Positions 1-8,395 of a stretch of 61,615 bases of DNA are shown here, one piece after another. Positions within the stretch are counted from its first letter, which is position 1, and every line of letters starts with the position of its first letter. The DNA is taken from assembly GCF_004378355.1 (NCBI RefSeq), contig NZ_SNUB01000021.1, positions 1 to 61,615 of the forward strand, written 5' to 3'. A program made the translations under genes and the position numbers. A model generated the notes under the pieces. It worked only from the letters and a program-made list of their open reading frames with translations, was not told the DNA's origin and did not search any database. The stretch comes from Psychromonas algicola. Lineage in GTDB: Bacteria; Pseudomonadota; Gammaproteobacteria; Enterobacterales; Psychromonadaceae.

Positions 1-87
1 AAATGGTCAAAACCGATCCATAGTTGGAGAGCTGCCATGAATCGGTTTATAATAGAGTTTGAAGACCGCTTGAAAAAACATCTGTAA
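1..87 (+). CDS. IS256-type transposase, C-terminal fragment (runs off window start)
   Basis: Frame 1 is open from base 1 to a TAA at 85-87. The peptide begins KWSKPIHSWRAAMNRF and ends in FEDRLKKHL. Mutator/IS256 transposases commonly end in a W-x-x-P-I/V-x-N/S-W segment followed by an F-x-x-F-E/P-x-R-L tail, which fits. Only 28 residues are visible, so nothing can be said about the DDE catalytic residues or whether the upstream part is intact. Confidence 0.65.
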   Translation, partial: KWSKPIHSWRAAMNRFIIEFEDRLKKHL

Positions 88-119
88 AAATGGTAATTAC
101 ACAGAATTATTTACAGGGT
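1..119 (+). mobile_element. 3' end of an IS256-family insertion sequence (partial)
   Basis: The first 87 bases encode the C-terminus of a mutator-type transposase. About 10-30 bp further on is a stretch (about 93-119) with an 'acacagaattattta' core, which resembles the right inverted repeats of IS256-family elements. The left end lies outside the window, so the element boundary and target duplication cannot be checked here. The family assignment rests on the C-terminal WxxPIxxW-type motif and on memory of IS256 ends, not on a search. Confidence 0.65.
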
Positions 120-228
120 CATAAATATCTATTCTCACTAAACCATGAATATAAAATCAAAACAAGCACTTGAATAACCTCGAAATAACACCATATTATA
201 GAAACCCCCTCCCTTTAAGGAAATTTAA

Positions 229-867
229 ATGTCCACTTTGATAGATAAATTAAACTGGCGCTATGCGACCAAAAAAATGGATCCAACTAAAACTGTTGAA
301 CAAGATAAATTAGACCGTATTCTAGAAGCGACTCGTCTTACTGCAACATCTAGTGGCTTACAACCTTACGAAGTTTTTGTTGTAACAAATAATGAATTAC
401 GTGAGCAAATTGTTCCTCATGCATGGAACCAAGCGCAAATTACAGATGGCTCACATCTATTAGTATTTGCTGCATGGGATAATTATACTGAAGATCGTAT
501 TAATGAAATGTTCGATCTTGTTAATGATGAACGTGGCTTTAAAAACCAGGGTTGGGAAGATTACCGCCAAATGATTTTAAGCACTTACCCACCTCGTGAT
601 GCTGAAGTTAATTACCAACATGCCGCTCGCCAAGCTTATATTGGTTTAGGTACAGCATTAATCGCTGCAGCTGAAGAAGGCGTTGACTGTACGCCAATGG
701 AAGGATTTGATCCTGAAAAAGTGGATGAGATCTTAGGCTTAAAAGAACGTGGTTTACGTTCTGTTATCCTATTGCCATTAGGCTACCGTGCTGAAGAAGG
801 TGATTGGTTAAAAGACTTGAAAAAAGTACGCCGTTCAAGCGAAAAATTTATTACTGAAATGAAATAA
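229..867 (+). CDS. NAD(P)H nitroreductase / FMN oxidoreductase, NfsB-like
   Basis: This 212-residue protein is probably an FMN-dependent NAD(P)H oxidoreductase of the nitroreductase family, which acts on nitroaromatics or quinones in the cytosol. The N-terminal NWRYATKKMD (residues 9-18) corresponds to the family's FMN-phosphate-binding R-x-S/A-T-K element. The segment SSGLQPYEVFVV matches the S-x-x-S-Q-P-W/Y motif, and the C-terminal IEGFDP-like stretch (here PMEGFDPEKVDEILGL) is also typical. The length is close to E. coli NfsB (217 aa). An AAGGA ribosome-binding site lies about 8 bases before the ATG. It is a single-gene unit closed by a shared terminator at about 896-929. The physiological substrate cannot be told from sequence. 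Confidence 0.85.
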   Translation: MSTLIDKLNWRYATKKMDPTKTVEQDKLDRILEATRLTATSSGLQPYEVFVVTNNELREQIVPHAWNQAQITDGSHLLVFAAWDNYTEDRINEMFDLVNDERGFKNQGWEDYRQMILSTYPPRDAEVNYQHAARQAYIGLGTALIAAAEEGVDCTPMEGFDPEKVDEILGLKERGLRSVILLPLGYRAEEGDWLKDLKKVRRSSEKFITEMK

Positions 868-895
868 GCTTTTACATTATTTATGTAAAATCTTG

Positions 896-929
896 TAAAA
901 ACGCTAGCATAGTCGCTAGCGTTTTTTTT
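896..929. terminator. Bidirectional rho-independent terminator
   Basis: A perfect stem ACGCTAGC/GCTAGCGT (901-908 and 915-922) with a 6-base loop is flanked by an A-run on the left and a T-run on the right. It can therefore serve both the nitroreductase gene and the convergent PLA2-like gene. Confidence 0.85.
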
Positions 930-946
930 AAGGTAATAAAGTTGCC

Positions 947-1366
947 CTATTCTTCACTCTGAATTTCTTTGTTTAATTTTATTCCCATTGCTTTAATTTG
1001 CTCTTTTTCATCAACCGTTAATGCTTGATATCCTCGAAAGAAATCCCATCCATAACCCCATCGGAAAGAAGTAGGGATATAGGGGGAACCTCCAATTCGA
1101 ACACCTTTTAACATAAGCGCGGCAATGTTCGGTTTACCAACAGCAGCAACACACTGTTTTAGTTGATTATCTGCAGCTAATCTTTGCCTTGATGTTCCAC
1201 CTTGCCAGTAGGCGATATCATGGCTTGTGCAGCAAGCAAGCCATAAATCATTTTCTTGGAGAGTTCCATCAGGAAAAGCACTGCAACCATCTGAAGTAAA
1301 AGCAGCAATTTTTTCTGCATGAGCAAATGGCGAAAGCATTAATAAAGCAATAACAAGGTATTTCAT
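947..1366 (-). CDS. Exported phospholipase A2-like small protein
   Basis: This 139-residue protein has a clear signal peptide (about residues 1-17, cleavage after AHA). The mature part contains a CCTSHDIAYW segment (Cys45, Cys46, His49, Asp50), which is the CCxxHDxxY core of phospholipase A2-like folds. There His and Asp act in ester hydrolysis and the cysteines form disulfides. A Ca-loop-like DGCSAFPDG precedes it. Compared with animal PLA2 it is short and cysteine-poor, so enzymatic activity is an inference. It would act in the periplasm or outside the cell. It is convergent with the nitroreductase gene and has no operon partner. Confidence 0.6.
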   Translation of the reverse strand: MKYLVIALLMLSPFAHAEKIAAFTSDGCSAFPDGTLQENDLWLACCTSHDIAYWQGGTSRQRLAADNQLKQCVAAVGKPNIAALMLKGVRIGGSPYIPTSFRWGYGWDFFRGYQALTVDEKEQIKAMGIKLNKEIQSEE

Positions 1367-1514
1367 TAATTCCTCAGAAGCTTAATCACAGTCAAGGAAT
1401 GAGCGCAATGGATAATATTCATAGTCTAAGCTGATTTTAGAATGGTGAAGGTATGATAAAGCATATGCAGAGTTTTTACATGTTCGGGGTTGGAGAGTTA
1501 AAATATTAAAAAGA

Positions 1515-1548
1515 TAACCAGAGCCTTTTGTTAAAAAGACTCTGGTTA
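1515..1548 (-). terminator. Terminator of the chemotaxis receptor gene
   Basis: TAACCAGAG (1515-1523) pairs with CTCTGGTTA (1540-1548), and an inner CTTTT/AAAAG pairing extends the stem. Read on the minus strand it is followed by a T-rich tract, just past the stop of the receptor gene. Confidence 0.7.
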
Positions 1549-1572
1549 GCAGTATGATTCATTGATAACACT

Positions 1573-3219
1573 CTAGCTGTGGATAAACTTGCTTGCTAAT
1601 CCTTTTAATTCATCGGCCATTTTACTCTGCTGAGCCATGGCTGTATTAGATTCATTAACGTTATTTAATGTTTCGCTAGACGCTTCTGAAATAGTGGTAA
1701 TGTAAACACTTACTTCGCCTGTAACTTCGCTTTGTTGTTCTGCTGCACTTGCGATTTGTTGAGACATTTCAAGAATGGTTTCAACAGCATTAGTAATGTT
1801 AGTTAATGATTCCGTTGCTTGTTTGGCTTGCTCTACACATTCAGCGACTTTTTCTTGCCCACTATCGGTTGCACTAACTGCGCGCTCGATTTCAGTAGAG
1901 AACAACCCTAACATTTTCTCAATTTCAGATGTTGAATCTTGCGTGCGTAAAGCCAGCGTACGAACTTCATCAGCTACAACGGCAAAGCCTCTCCCCTGCT
2001 CACCGGCACGAGCGGCTTCGATTGCCGCGTTCAGAGCGAGTAAGTTAGTTTGATCGGCGATACTTTTAATCACATCTAATACGGCTGTGACTTCTTGCCC
2101 TTTTTCTTCAAGCTGTTTAACACTATCTCTTACACCAGAGAATTCTTGGTTAACATCATTCACTTTTTGTGATGTTTTAAGCACAAGATCTGCGCCTAAT
2201 AAGGTTTCTTTTCTTGCATTATCAGCAGACTCTGCGGCTAATGTTGTATTACCTGCAACCTCTGCAATTGAAGCTGACATTTCTTCAATTGATGCGGCTA
2301 ATTGATGTAACTGATCATTTTGCGAAGCAATACTATCGCGAGCCGCAACGTTAATTTTAGCGGTATGCTCCGCAGCTTTTGACACTTCAACAGATGAATC
2401 GGCTACTTTACCGATGGCTCGATTGAAACTTTCAATCATGGAATTAAACAACATACTAATTGAACCAAATTCATCTTGCCGATGTATTTGTGTTTTATGC
2501 GTTAAATCTGAATGCGATTCAATATGGTTAATTGTTTTCTGTAAGCCATTAAGCGGTTGAGTAATATGTTTAATTAAGAAGTAAGCAATGGTAATGCAAA
2601 GAACAAAAAGCACAAAAATAGTACTGATTATCCAAATCAATACATAGTGATAAGTCGCTTTAGCTTGATCATGAAAACCTTTCGCTGACTCAGAAGCGTA
2701 TTCTGTTAATGCAGACATTTGTTGTGATAGTGCTTTCAGTTGTGAAACTTCGGCAGCTTTCGCTTTAGTGATGGCATCATTCTGTTCGCCTGACGCCATC
2801 AACTTAGCAATACTCTTACGAGTTGCTCCCCAACTTTGATAAGATTTAATTGTATCGGTAATTAAAACTTCACCTTGATCGCCTAAAATAGCGTCTTTGA
2901 CAATATTTAACTGCGTTGAAACTTCACCACTGTAAAGGTCAATATCCGTTTCCGTTTTCTTTATTGCGGCATTACCTTCAGCTAATTCCATTTCTTTCAT
3001 GCTGCGATCAATTTTGATGATAGCATTGTTAGCTTGCAATGAGCCTTGCATAGCAGTAAGCGAATGCTTGTACATTTTCTCAGTAAATCCAGAAAGGCTA
3101 TACATGGTGGTAATACTTTCAGCACCCGTCCATAAAACACCAAAAAGAATTAAACCGAAGCCACTAATAAGCTTACTTTTTATTGAAAATTTTGATTTCA
3201 TGATAGATCTATTGCCCAT
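1573..3219 (-). CDS. Methyl-accepting chemotaxis protein (four-helix-bundle sensor type)
   Basis: This is an inner-membrane chemoreceptor of 548 residues. TM1 is at about residues 18-38 and is followed by a roughly 150-residue periplasmic helical domain of the 4HB type. TM2 (about 190-216) leads into a HAMP linker (about 216-270) and a cytoplasmic signalling coiled coil. The kinase-contact hairpin [21 protein letters not shown] is fully conserved. No C-terminal NWETF-like pentapeptide is present, as is usual for marine gammaproteobacteria. The ligand is unknown. The second methionine (residue 7, MKSKFSIKSK) is an equally good start because neither has a strong ribosome-binding site. It is a single-gene unit. 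Confidence 0.9.
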   Translation of the reverse strand: MGNRSIMKSKFSIKSKLISGFGLILFGVLWTGAESITTMYSLSGFTEKMYKHSLTAMQGSLQANNAIIKIDRSMKEMELAEGNAAIKKTETDIDLYSGEVSTQLNIVKDAILGDQGEVLITDTIKSYQSWGATRKSIAKLMASGEQNDAITKAKAAEVSQLKALSQQMSALTEYASESAKGFHDQAKATYHYVLIWIISTIFVLFVLCITIAYFLIKHITQPLNGLQKTINHIESHSDLTHKTQIHRQDEFGSISMLFNSMIESFNRAIGKVADSSVEVSKAAEHTAKINVAARDSIASQNDQLHQLAASIEEMSASIAEVAGNTTLAAESADNARKETLLGADLVLKTSQKVNDVNQEFSGVRDSVKQLEEKGQEVTAVLDVIKSIADQTNLLALNAAIEAARAGEQGRGFAVVADEVRTLALRTQDSTSEIEKMLGLFSTEIERAVSATDSGQEKVAECVEQAKQATESLTNITNAVETILEMSQQIASAAEQQSEVTGEVSVYITTISEASSETLNNVNESNTAMAQQSKMADELKGLASKFIHS

Positions 3220-3660
3220 TACAAAATAGAGAGAGATAACAGTACACGTTCGTGTAAAAAATCATAAGTAAAAAAATATCAATTTAGCCATAAAAAGTTT
3301 TACATATTGCTGATATTAATGTTTTTTTACTAGGATGAAATACAACTATAGACTCAAACTTTTATTTTGCATGCACTTTTCATCGTGTCTGTGAGCTATA
3401 AATGGACTTACACAATGAAAAGAATGAAGTTTAAGTTAATTTGTTGCTATCAAATAAACGAGATACAACAAGGTTGAAGATTAAGGAAATTTAAACTAAA
3501 CAGCATCACAGTTTGATGCTGTTATAGCAATGACTTTTGTTTATGCTTTATGTTTCCACTCTGTTAGCTGGTACGCTATGTGGTATAGCACTTCGCTTCA
3601 CTCTAATTTACTAAGCCCTATTGTTAGGAATTGCTATGGAGCAAAGAATGACGCTGCTTA
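3220..3660. other. Intergenic gap with one inverted repeat
   Basis: I see no gene in this 440-base stretch. It holds the promoter side of the chemoreceptor gene. It also holds a perfect 10-bp inverted repeat (AACAGCATCA at 3499-3508 and its complement at 3514-3523, 5-base loop) with no T-run, so it is a hairpin or operator rather than a clear terminator. Confidence 0.5.
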
Positions 3661-4068
3661 TTATGCAGCGTTATCTAATGCAAAAGCATTTAAAATTTGC
3701 GTTTGACGTTCAACAAGATTGTCGCTTACAAAACAAAGTCGGCTACCTGTTTTGTGCTGTGCAATGATACTTGGGATTTGTTCAGCCATCACGTCATCAT
3801 CTTCGCTTAATGCATACATTGCGACTTCATCACCAGGAATAGAACAAAGCGCTTCATAAGCACCAGTGCCAACCGGTGTTAGGTTGATATCAGTATCAGT
3901 CACTTGACCGCCAGCTATCGCACAATAAATCTCTTCTTGAGAGAATTTACTTTTAATAACCATATATTGAATATGACCTTCGTGCTCTTCAAGACCTAAA
4001 CTATTTAAAACAAATTGATTGGTTTCTGCACTTGCTTGCGCATTTACTGCCATTTCACTTTTAATCAT
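3661..4068 (-). CDS. Hypothetical protein, acidic, about 135 aa
   Basis: I do not recognise this protein. The start was set at the ATG at 4068 (MIKSEMAVNA) because CCAAGGA lies 8 bases upstream. A longer frame reaches 4131 but its first codons lack such a site. The product is soluble, with no signal peptide or membrane segment. It has an acidic stretch (ALSEDDDVMAEQ) and ends in NAFALDNAA. Two cysteines sit in the middle. The frame has normal codon use and a good ribosome-binding site, so it is probably a real gene. No neighbour suggests a function. Confidence 0.6.
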   Translation of the reverse strand: MIKSEMAVNAQASAETNQFVLNSLGLEEHEGHIQYMVIKSKFSQEEIYCAIAGGQVTDTDINLTPVGTGAYEALCSIPGDEVAMYALSEDDDVMAEQIPSIIAQHKTGSRLCFVSDNLVERQTQILNAFALDNAA

Positions 4069-4286
4069 AATGATATTCCTTGGTTTATGTGCCAGATAAA
4101 ACAATTCATACTGACAAGTTATAGATAACAAGTTAAAAGCAATTACGATGCCAACTAAAGATCATCAAATAACCAATTAAAAAACAATAACTTAATAGAA
4201 ACACAATGTGGCAAAGCTAATATAAAAAGCGGCAAGATCGAAGCTTTTATATCCTTTTTTTGCCGCTTACTTTAACTGACAGCCTT

Positions 4287-4419
4287 ATACCAATTGTATT
4301 AAATAACTGCTCTAAATTTTGCGCTGGAAAAATAGCTTAGTTTGAGGCGTAAGTTGAACAACAAAAAAATAAGTTATTTTAACAAGTAAAATAGATCAGT
4401 TACTTACTATGATTGGTAT
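4287..4419. mobile_element. MITE-like element with about 30-bp imperfect terminal inverted repeats
   Basis: The left end (4287-4316, beginning ATACCAAT) and the reverse complement of the right end (4390-4419, also beginning ATACCAAT) agree at 23 of 30 positions, including shared blocks TAACTG and TCTA. The 133-bp element has no coding capacity. A close copy of the left end alone occurs at 41105-41143. It lies between yqhD and the 135-aa hypothetical gene. Confidence 0.6.
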
Positions 4420-4461
4420 TAATAACCAAGTAAGTATATTCAAGCAAATAATAGATGAAAA

Positions 4462-4492
4462 AAAACCTCATCAGCTAGGCTAATGAGGTTTT
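4462..4492 (-). terminator. Terminator of yqhD-like gene
   Basis: AAAACCTCAT (4462-4471) pairs with ATGAGGTTTT (4483-4492). On the minus strand the stem is followed by eight T residues, about 60 bases after the stop codon of the alcohol dehydrogenase gene. Confidence 0.8.
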
Positions 4493-4551
4493 AAAATAAT
4501 GACAAAAATAAATTTATCTACTTACTATTGAGCCAACTATATCACTCAAAG

Positions 4552-5700
4552 TTAAGCGACAGCTTCTTCTAAGATAGCGCGTGTAACATCTAGTGTGATC
4601 GCTTGTGACTCACCTAGAGCAACCATGCCGTGCTTTTCGAGTTGCTTGATAATATCTTCAATCGCTTCACTTTTAGCATTAGTGTGCTCAGTTAATTGCA
4701 CTGGTACATTCAAGCTAACGTAGAAGGCTTCGATTGCATTGATCGTATCTGCTACTAATGTTTCGCTATCAGCGAGTCCAAATACGTTCATTCCCATTTG
4801 TTTCAATTTTTGCGCTTTATTCGCAGCTTGATTACGTAACAATGAAGGCTGAACAATCGCTAAAGAACGCGCATGATCAACGTGGTATAAAGCAGTCAAT
4901 TCATGACCAATCATATGTGTTGCCCAATCTTGTGCCGCACCCGCTCCGATTAAACCATTTAATGCTTGGTTTGCAGTCCACATTAAGTTTGCACGCCATT
5001 GGTCATTATCTCGGTTTGCATAATCCTTACCAAGAGCCAATAGATTTTTCAGTAAAGTTTCAGCGTAACCATCTTGCACCATGTTACCTGCAGCAGTGGT
5101 TAAGTATTGCTCACAAACGTGTACCCATGCATCAACTAAACCATTAATTAACTGGCGCTCTGGTAATGTTTTCATTACATCAGGATCCATGACTGCAAAT
5201 TTAGGTTGTACTAAAGGATGCATAAACGGAAGTTTGTCTTTTGTTGAAGCTTTAGTGATCACGGCACCTGAGTTCGATTCAGATCCCGTTGCAGGTAAAG
5301 TTAAAATAGCGCCCAATGGAATGGCTTTTTGAATGGCATGTTGGCCAATTAAAATGTCCCAACCATCACCTTCGTAGCACGCTGCTGCTGCAACATATTT
5401 TGCACCATCAATCACTGAACCACCGCCAACGGCAACAATAAAGTCAATGTCTTCAGTTTTACACATAATAACTGCTTGCTCTAACTGCTCTGCAGTTGGA
5501 TTTGGCTCTACGCCGCTAAATTCAATCCACTGATGTCCGCTTAACGCGTCACTTAATTGCTGATAAACGCCATTCTTTTTGATTGATCCACCACCGTACA
5601 TAACCAGTACTTTTGAAGATTGAGTGATAAGATCTTTAATGCTTGCAATTTGGCCTTGGCCGAATTGGATTTTTGTTGGATTTACATAACTAAAGTTCAT
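4552..5700 (-). CDS. yqhD: NADPH-dependent iron-containing alcohol dehydrogenase / aldehyde reductase, YqhD type
   Basis: This 382-residue protein is a group III metal-dependent alcohol dehydrogenase that reduces short-chain and toxic aldehydes with NADPH in the cytosol. The nucleotide-binding VAVGGGSVIDGAK (about 91-103) and LPATGSESN segments are present. The metal site reads DAWVHVCEQY (Asp and His ligands), MIGHELTALYHVDHA (two His ligands). These are the YqhD signatures, and the length matches E. coli YqhD (387 aa). The start is supported by AAGGA upstream. The spacer between that site and the ATG is a run of six C. In E. coli the gene is controlled by YqhC, but no such regulator lies adjacent here. 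Confidence 0.9.
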   Translation of the reverse strand: MNFSYVNPTKIQFGQGQIASIKDLITQSSKVLVMYGGGSIKKNGVYQQLSDALSGHQWIEFSGVEPNPTAEQLEQAVIMCKTEDIDFIVAVGGGSVIDGAKYVAAAACYEGDGWDILIGQHAIQKAIPLGAILTLPATGSESNSGAVITKASTKDKLPFMHPLVQPKFAVMDPDVMKTLPERQLINGLVDAWVHVCEQYLTTAAGNMVQDGYAETLLKNLLALGKDYANRDNDQWRANLMWTANQALNGLIGAGAAQDWATHMIGHELTALYHVDHARSLAIVQPSLLRNQAANKAQKLKQMGMNVFGLADSETLVADTINAIEAFYVSLNVPVQLTEHTNAKSEAIEDIIKQLEKHGMVALGESQAITLDVTRAILEEAVA

Positions 5701-5917
5701 GGGGGGTCCTTAATAAATCGATAAAAATGAATAATACAAATGCACACTTAATACGAATAGTTTGTATATATGGATCATGTATTAATAGATCAATGGTACG
5801 CCTATTATTTTCATCTTGAAATACTTAAAACAAGATTACTCTAGGCTTTTACTGATTCGCTTAAAAACCAAGCTATTGTTGAGTTTAAGTGTTATTTACA
5901 GACAGAATAATAAGATT

Positions 5918-6877
5918 TTAGTTCACCTCTTTTAATAATGGACAAGCAGATAAAGCAGGAGAGCATTCTTGATAACAAGACACTATTTTTCCTTTAAGGT
6001 TACAGCTTACTAAACAATTATTTTTATGTTGTTTTTTCGCCATTAAAAGCGCTTGATCCGCACTGCGTTTAAGATCCTCTGATTGCATGTTTTCAGATAA
6101 ACATCCAACACCAAGACTAATACTGACAGTAAAACGCCCCCCATTATTTGCTGTAAATAAGTGTTGAGAAACTAACTCTCTAATGCGCTCAGCTAATAAA
6201 AAAGCTCTAGGCTGCTCAGTAAAAGGCAATAATATAGAAAATTCATCTCCACCAAAACGGCAGCAAATATCTTCACTACGCAAAGCCTGCTGAATCAGTT
6301 GACTAACAATAACGAGCGCATCATCTCCAATTTCATGACCATATTGATCATTAATCGTTTTGAAGTCATCAATATCTAGCATAATGAGGGAAAGAGGTTG
6401 TTTTTTTCTGTGGTGTAAAGAAACTTCAGCGGTTAATTGCGCCTCTAGAAAGCGTCGATTATATAATCCAGTGACCGCATCTCGTAATGCAAGCTCTTGT
6501 AAACTATTACATTTGTCGATGGTATCGCTAATATCGATTTCAATGCCAATCAGACCCACTACTTCCCCATTTTTTGAATACATAGGCGAGCGAACACTTT
6601 GATAATGTTTAATTTCTCCATCTTTCATTTGTTTTTTTTCAACTCTACTAACGAGTTTACCTTGCAGGGCTTTTATTTCTTTTTTGACGTTGTGCTGGTC
6701 GGGGAGTACAACAAATAGATCGCTATCAGATCGACCAATGATCGCCTCTCTTTCAACAGAAAAAGCTTTACAAGCAGCATCATTGGCAAAAGTATAATGA
6801 CCGTTTTTATCTTTCATAAACGCGCAGCAATTTAGATGCTGAAACGTTTTAATGAAATCAAGCTCCTCTAAATTCAT
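5918..6877 (-). CDS. PAS-GGDEF diguanylate cyclase with cysteine-rich C-terminus
   Basis: This 319-residue soluble protein should make cyclic di-GMP. A PAS sensor domain spans about 8-120 and a GGDEF domain about 128-290. The active-site motif is intact (GGDEF 209-213). An inhibitory I-site RxxD is present five residues upstream (Arg200-Ser-Glu-Asp203), so product feedback is expected. There is no membrane segment, so the signal is probably intracellular, for example redox or a bound cofactor. The last 35 residues hold five cysteines spaced C-x3-C-x8-C-x3-C-x6-C, which is not part of the usual GGDEF fold and may bind metal. It is a single-gene unit. Confidence 0.88.
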   Translation of the reverse strand: MNLEELDFIKTFQHLNCCAFMKDKNGHYTFANDAACKAFSVEREAIIGRSDSDLFVVLPDQHNVKKEIKALQGKLVSRVEKKQMKDGEIKHYQSVRSPMYSKNGEVVGLIGIEIDISDTIDKCNSLQELALRDAVTGLYNRRFLEAQLTAEVSLHHRKKQPLSLIMLDIDDFKTINDQYGHEIGDDALVIVSQLIQQALRSEDICCRFGGDEFSILLPFTEQPRAFLLAERIRELVSQHLFTANNGGRFTVSISLGVGCLSENMQSEDLKRSADQALLMAKKQHKNNCLVSCNLKGKIVSCYQECSPALSACPLLKEVN

Positions 6878-7164
6878 GTTTACTAACCTCCTTTATAAAA
6901 CGATTGACTAGTCGTTTATGATAAGAACGATGCAAAACCAGCACTCAGTGGAATTACTGAGCTTAAACAGAGGAAGAATAACCTACACAGTTTATTTTTG
7001 TACGTTTTTTATACAGAAAGTGTGTGGTATAACTTGTTTATTTTTTGTACTGATATAGATAATAAATAATTATCCATTTTAAAGTAGATAAGAAGGTAGA
7101 GCGAATCGGTGAAATAAAATAAAAAAGTCAGCTTATTTCACCACTCCAGAATTGAATATAAACA

Positions 7165-8184
7165 TTATGCAGGTTTACTAAGCTCACCTCGTAAATCAGT
7201 GGTTAATAATTCTTTGATGACGTTCACCGCTAGATCTTGGCTGAGTAAATAATGTAGCTTTGCAATCACAGTTTCAGTGGTCATATCTAAACCGCTAATC
7301 ACACCGACTTCACTCAACGCATGACCTGTTGCATAGCCTTCCATATTGACACTGCCTTTTAAGCATTGGCTGCAATTTACAATTAAAATCCCGCGTTCAC
7401 TGGCTTCTTTTAAAGTATTTAATAATTGCGGATCTTGCTGTGCGTTGCCTACACCATAGGTTAATAAAACCAAAGCTTGCAATGGGCTTTTTAATAAGTT
7501 GTCTAACACTTGCCAATCGAGTCCAGGAAAAAGGTGAAGTATCGCAATAGACTGTTTTTCTATTTTTCCAATGGTTAAGCGTGTATTAACTGTTTTCTGT
7601 TTTTTGCCTGCTACATTTTTTATTTCAATGCCCGCTTCTAATAAAATAGGATAATTAGGCGACACAAAAGCACTAAAACCATCGGCATGTTGCTTAGTGG
7701 TTCGATTTCCTCTAAATAATTGATTATTAAAAAAGATACAGACTTCATTAATAGGATAATGTGCAGCAATATAAAGCGAGTTTAATAAGTTAGCACGCGC
7801 ATCTGAACGTAATTGTGAAAGTGGTATTTGTGAACCAGTAATTATCACTGGTTTACTTAAGCTTTCAAAAATAAAAGAAAGTGCAGAAGCACTGTAAGAC
7901 ATAGTATCGGTACCATGCAAAATAATAAAACCATCAAAGTCTTGATATTTTTGTTGAATATCTTCAGCCAAGCCTTGCCAAGCTTGAGGGGAAATATCAG
8001 CAGAATCAATGAGCGGTTCATATTCGTGGATCTCAAACTCAGGCATATCATCATGATAAAATTCGGGCATATTGCTAATGGTTTCAGATAAATAACCAGC
8101 AACAGGCACAAAACCATTTTGCGAAGGTTTCATCCCAATAGTCCCGCCTGTATAAGCGATATAAATACGTTTTTTATTAGCCAT
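7165..8184 (-). CDS. ansA: Type I (cytoplasmic) L-asparaginase
   Basis: This 339-residue enzyme hydrolyses L-asparagine to aspartate and ammonia. The first catalytic threonine motif AYTGGTIGM (about 9-17) and the second HGTDTMSYSA (about 89-98) are both complete. Neither a signal peptide nor a membrane segment is present, which separates it from the periplasmic type II enzyme. The length matches E. coli AnsA (338 aa). It is a single-gene unit on the minus strand, divergent from tapT with about 210 bases between them. Confidence 0.92.
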   Translation of the reverse strand: MANKKRIYIAYTGGTIGMKPSQNGFVPVAGYLSETISNMPEFYHDDMPEFEIHEYEPLIDSADISPQAWQGLAEDIQQKYQDFDGFIILHGTDTMSYSASALSFIFESLSKPVIITGSQIPLSQLRSDARANLLNSLYIAAHYPINEVCIFFNNQLFRGNRTTKQHADGFSAFVSPNYPILLEAGIEIKNVAGKKQKTVNTRLTIGKIEKQSIAILHLFPGLDWQVLDNLLKSPLQALVLLTYGVGNAQQDPQLLNTLKEASERGILIVNCSQCLKGSVNMEGYATGHALSEVGVISGLDMTTETVIAKLHYLLSQDLAVNVIKELLTTDLRGELSKPA

Positions 8185-8395
8185 TAGGTTCTCGTTGCAT
8201 AAGTTAATTTATAAATTGTATTTAACCATATCAAAGTCTTTGAAGTAATGCGTTAAAACATAAGTAACAAAATGTTTTCTAAAAACATTACTTTCCTCAA
8301 TTGCACCTAACTTGTTATTATAAGCGCCATATCAATTGAGCATTCAATCTTTAAGTTCAAGCATCCTTGAACAGCATTTATAAAATGAGTAAACA

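Larger units (their letters stand above)
4069..4551. other. Intergenic gap holding the MITE-like element and hairpins
   Basis: There is no gene here. Contents in order: a long-looped stem AAGCGGCAA/TTGCCGCTT (4227-4235 and 4260-4268) followed by U-rich sequence on the minus strand; the 133-bp MITE-like element (4287-4419); and the yqhD terminator (4462-4492). Confidence 0.6.
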
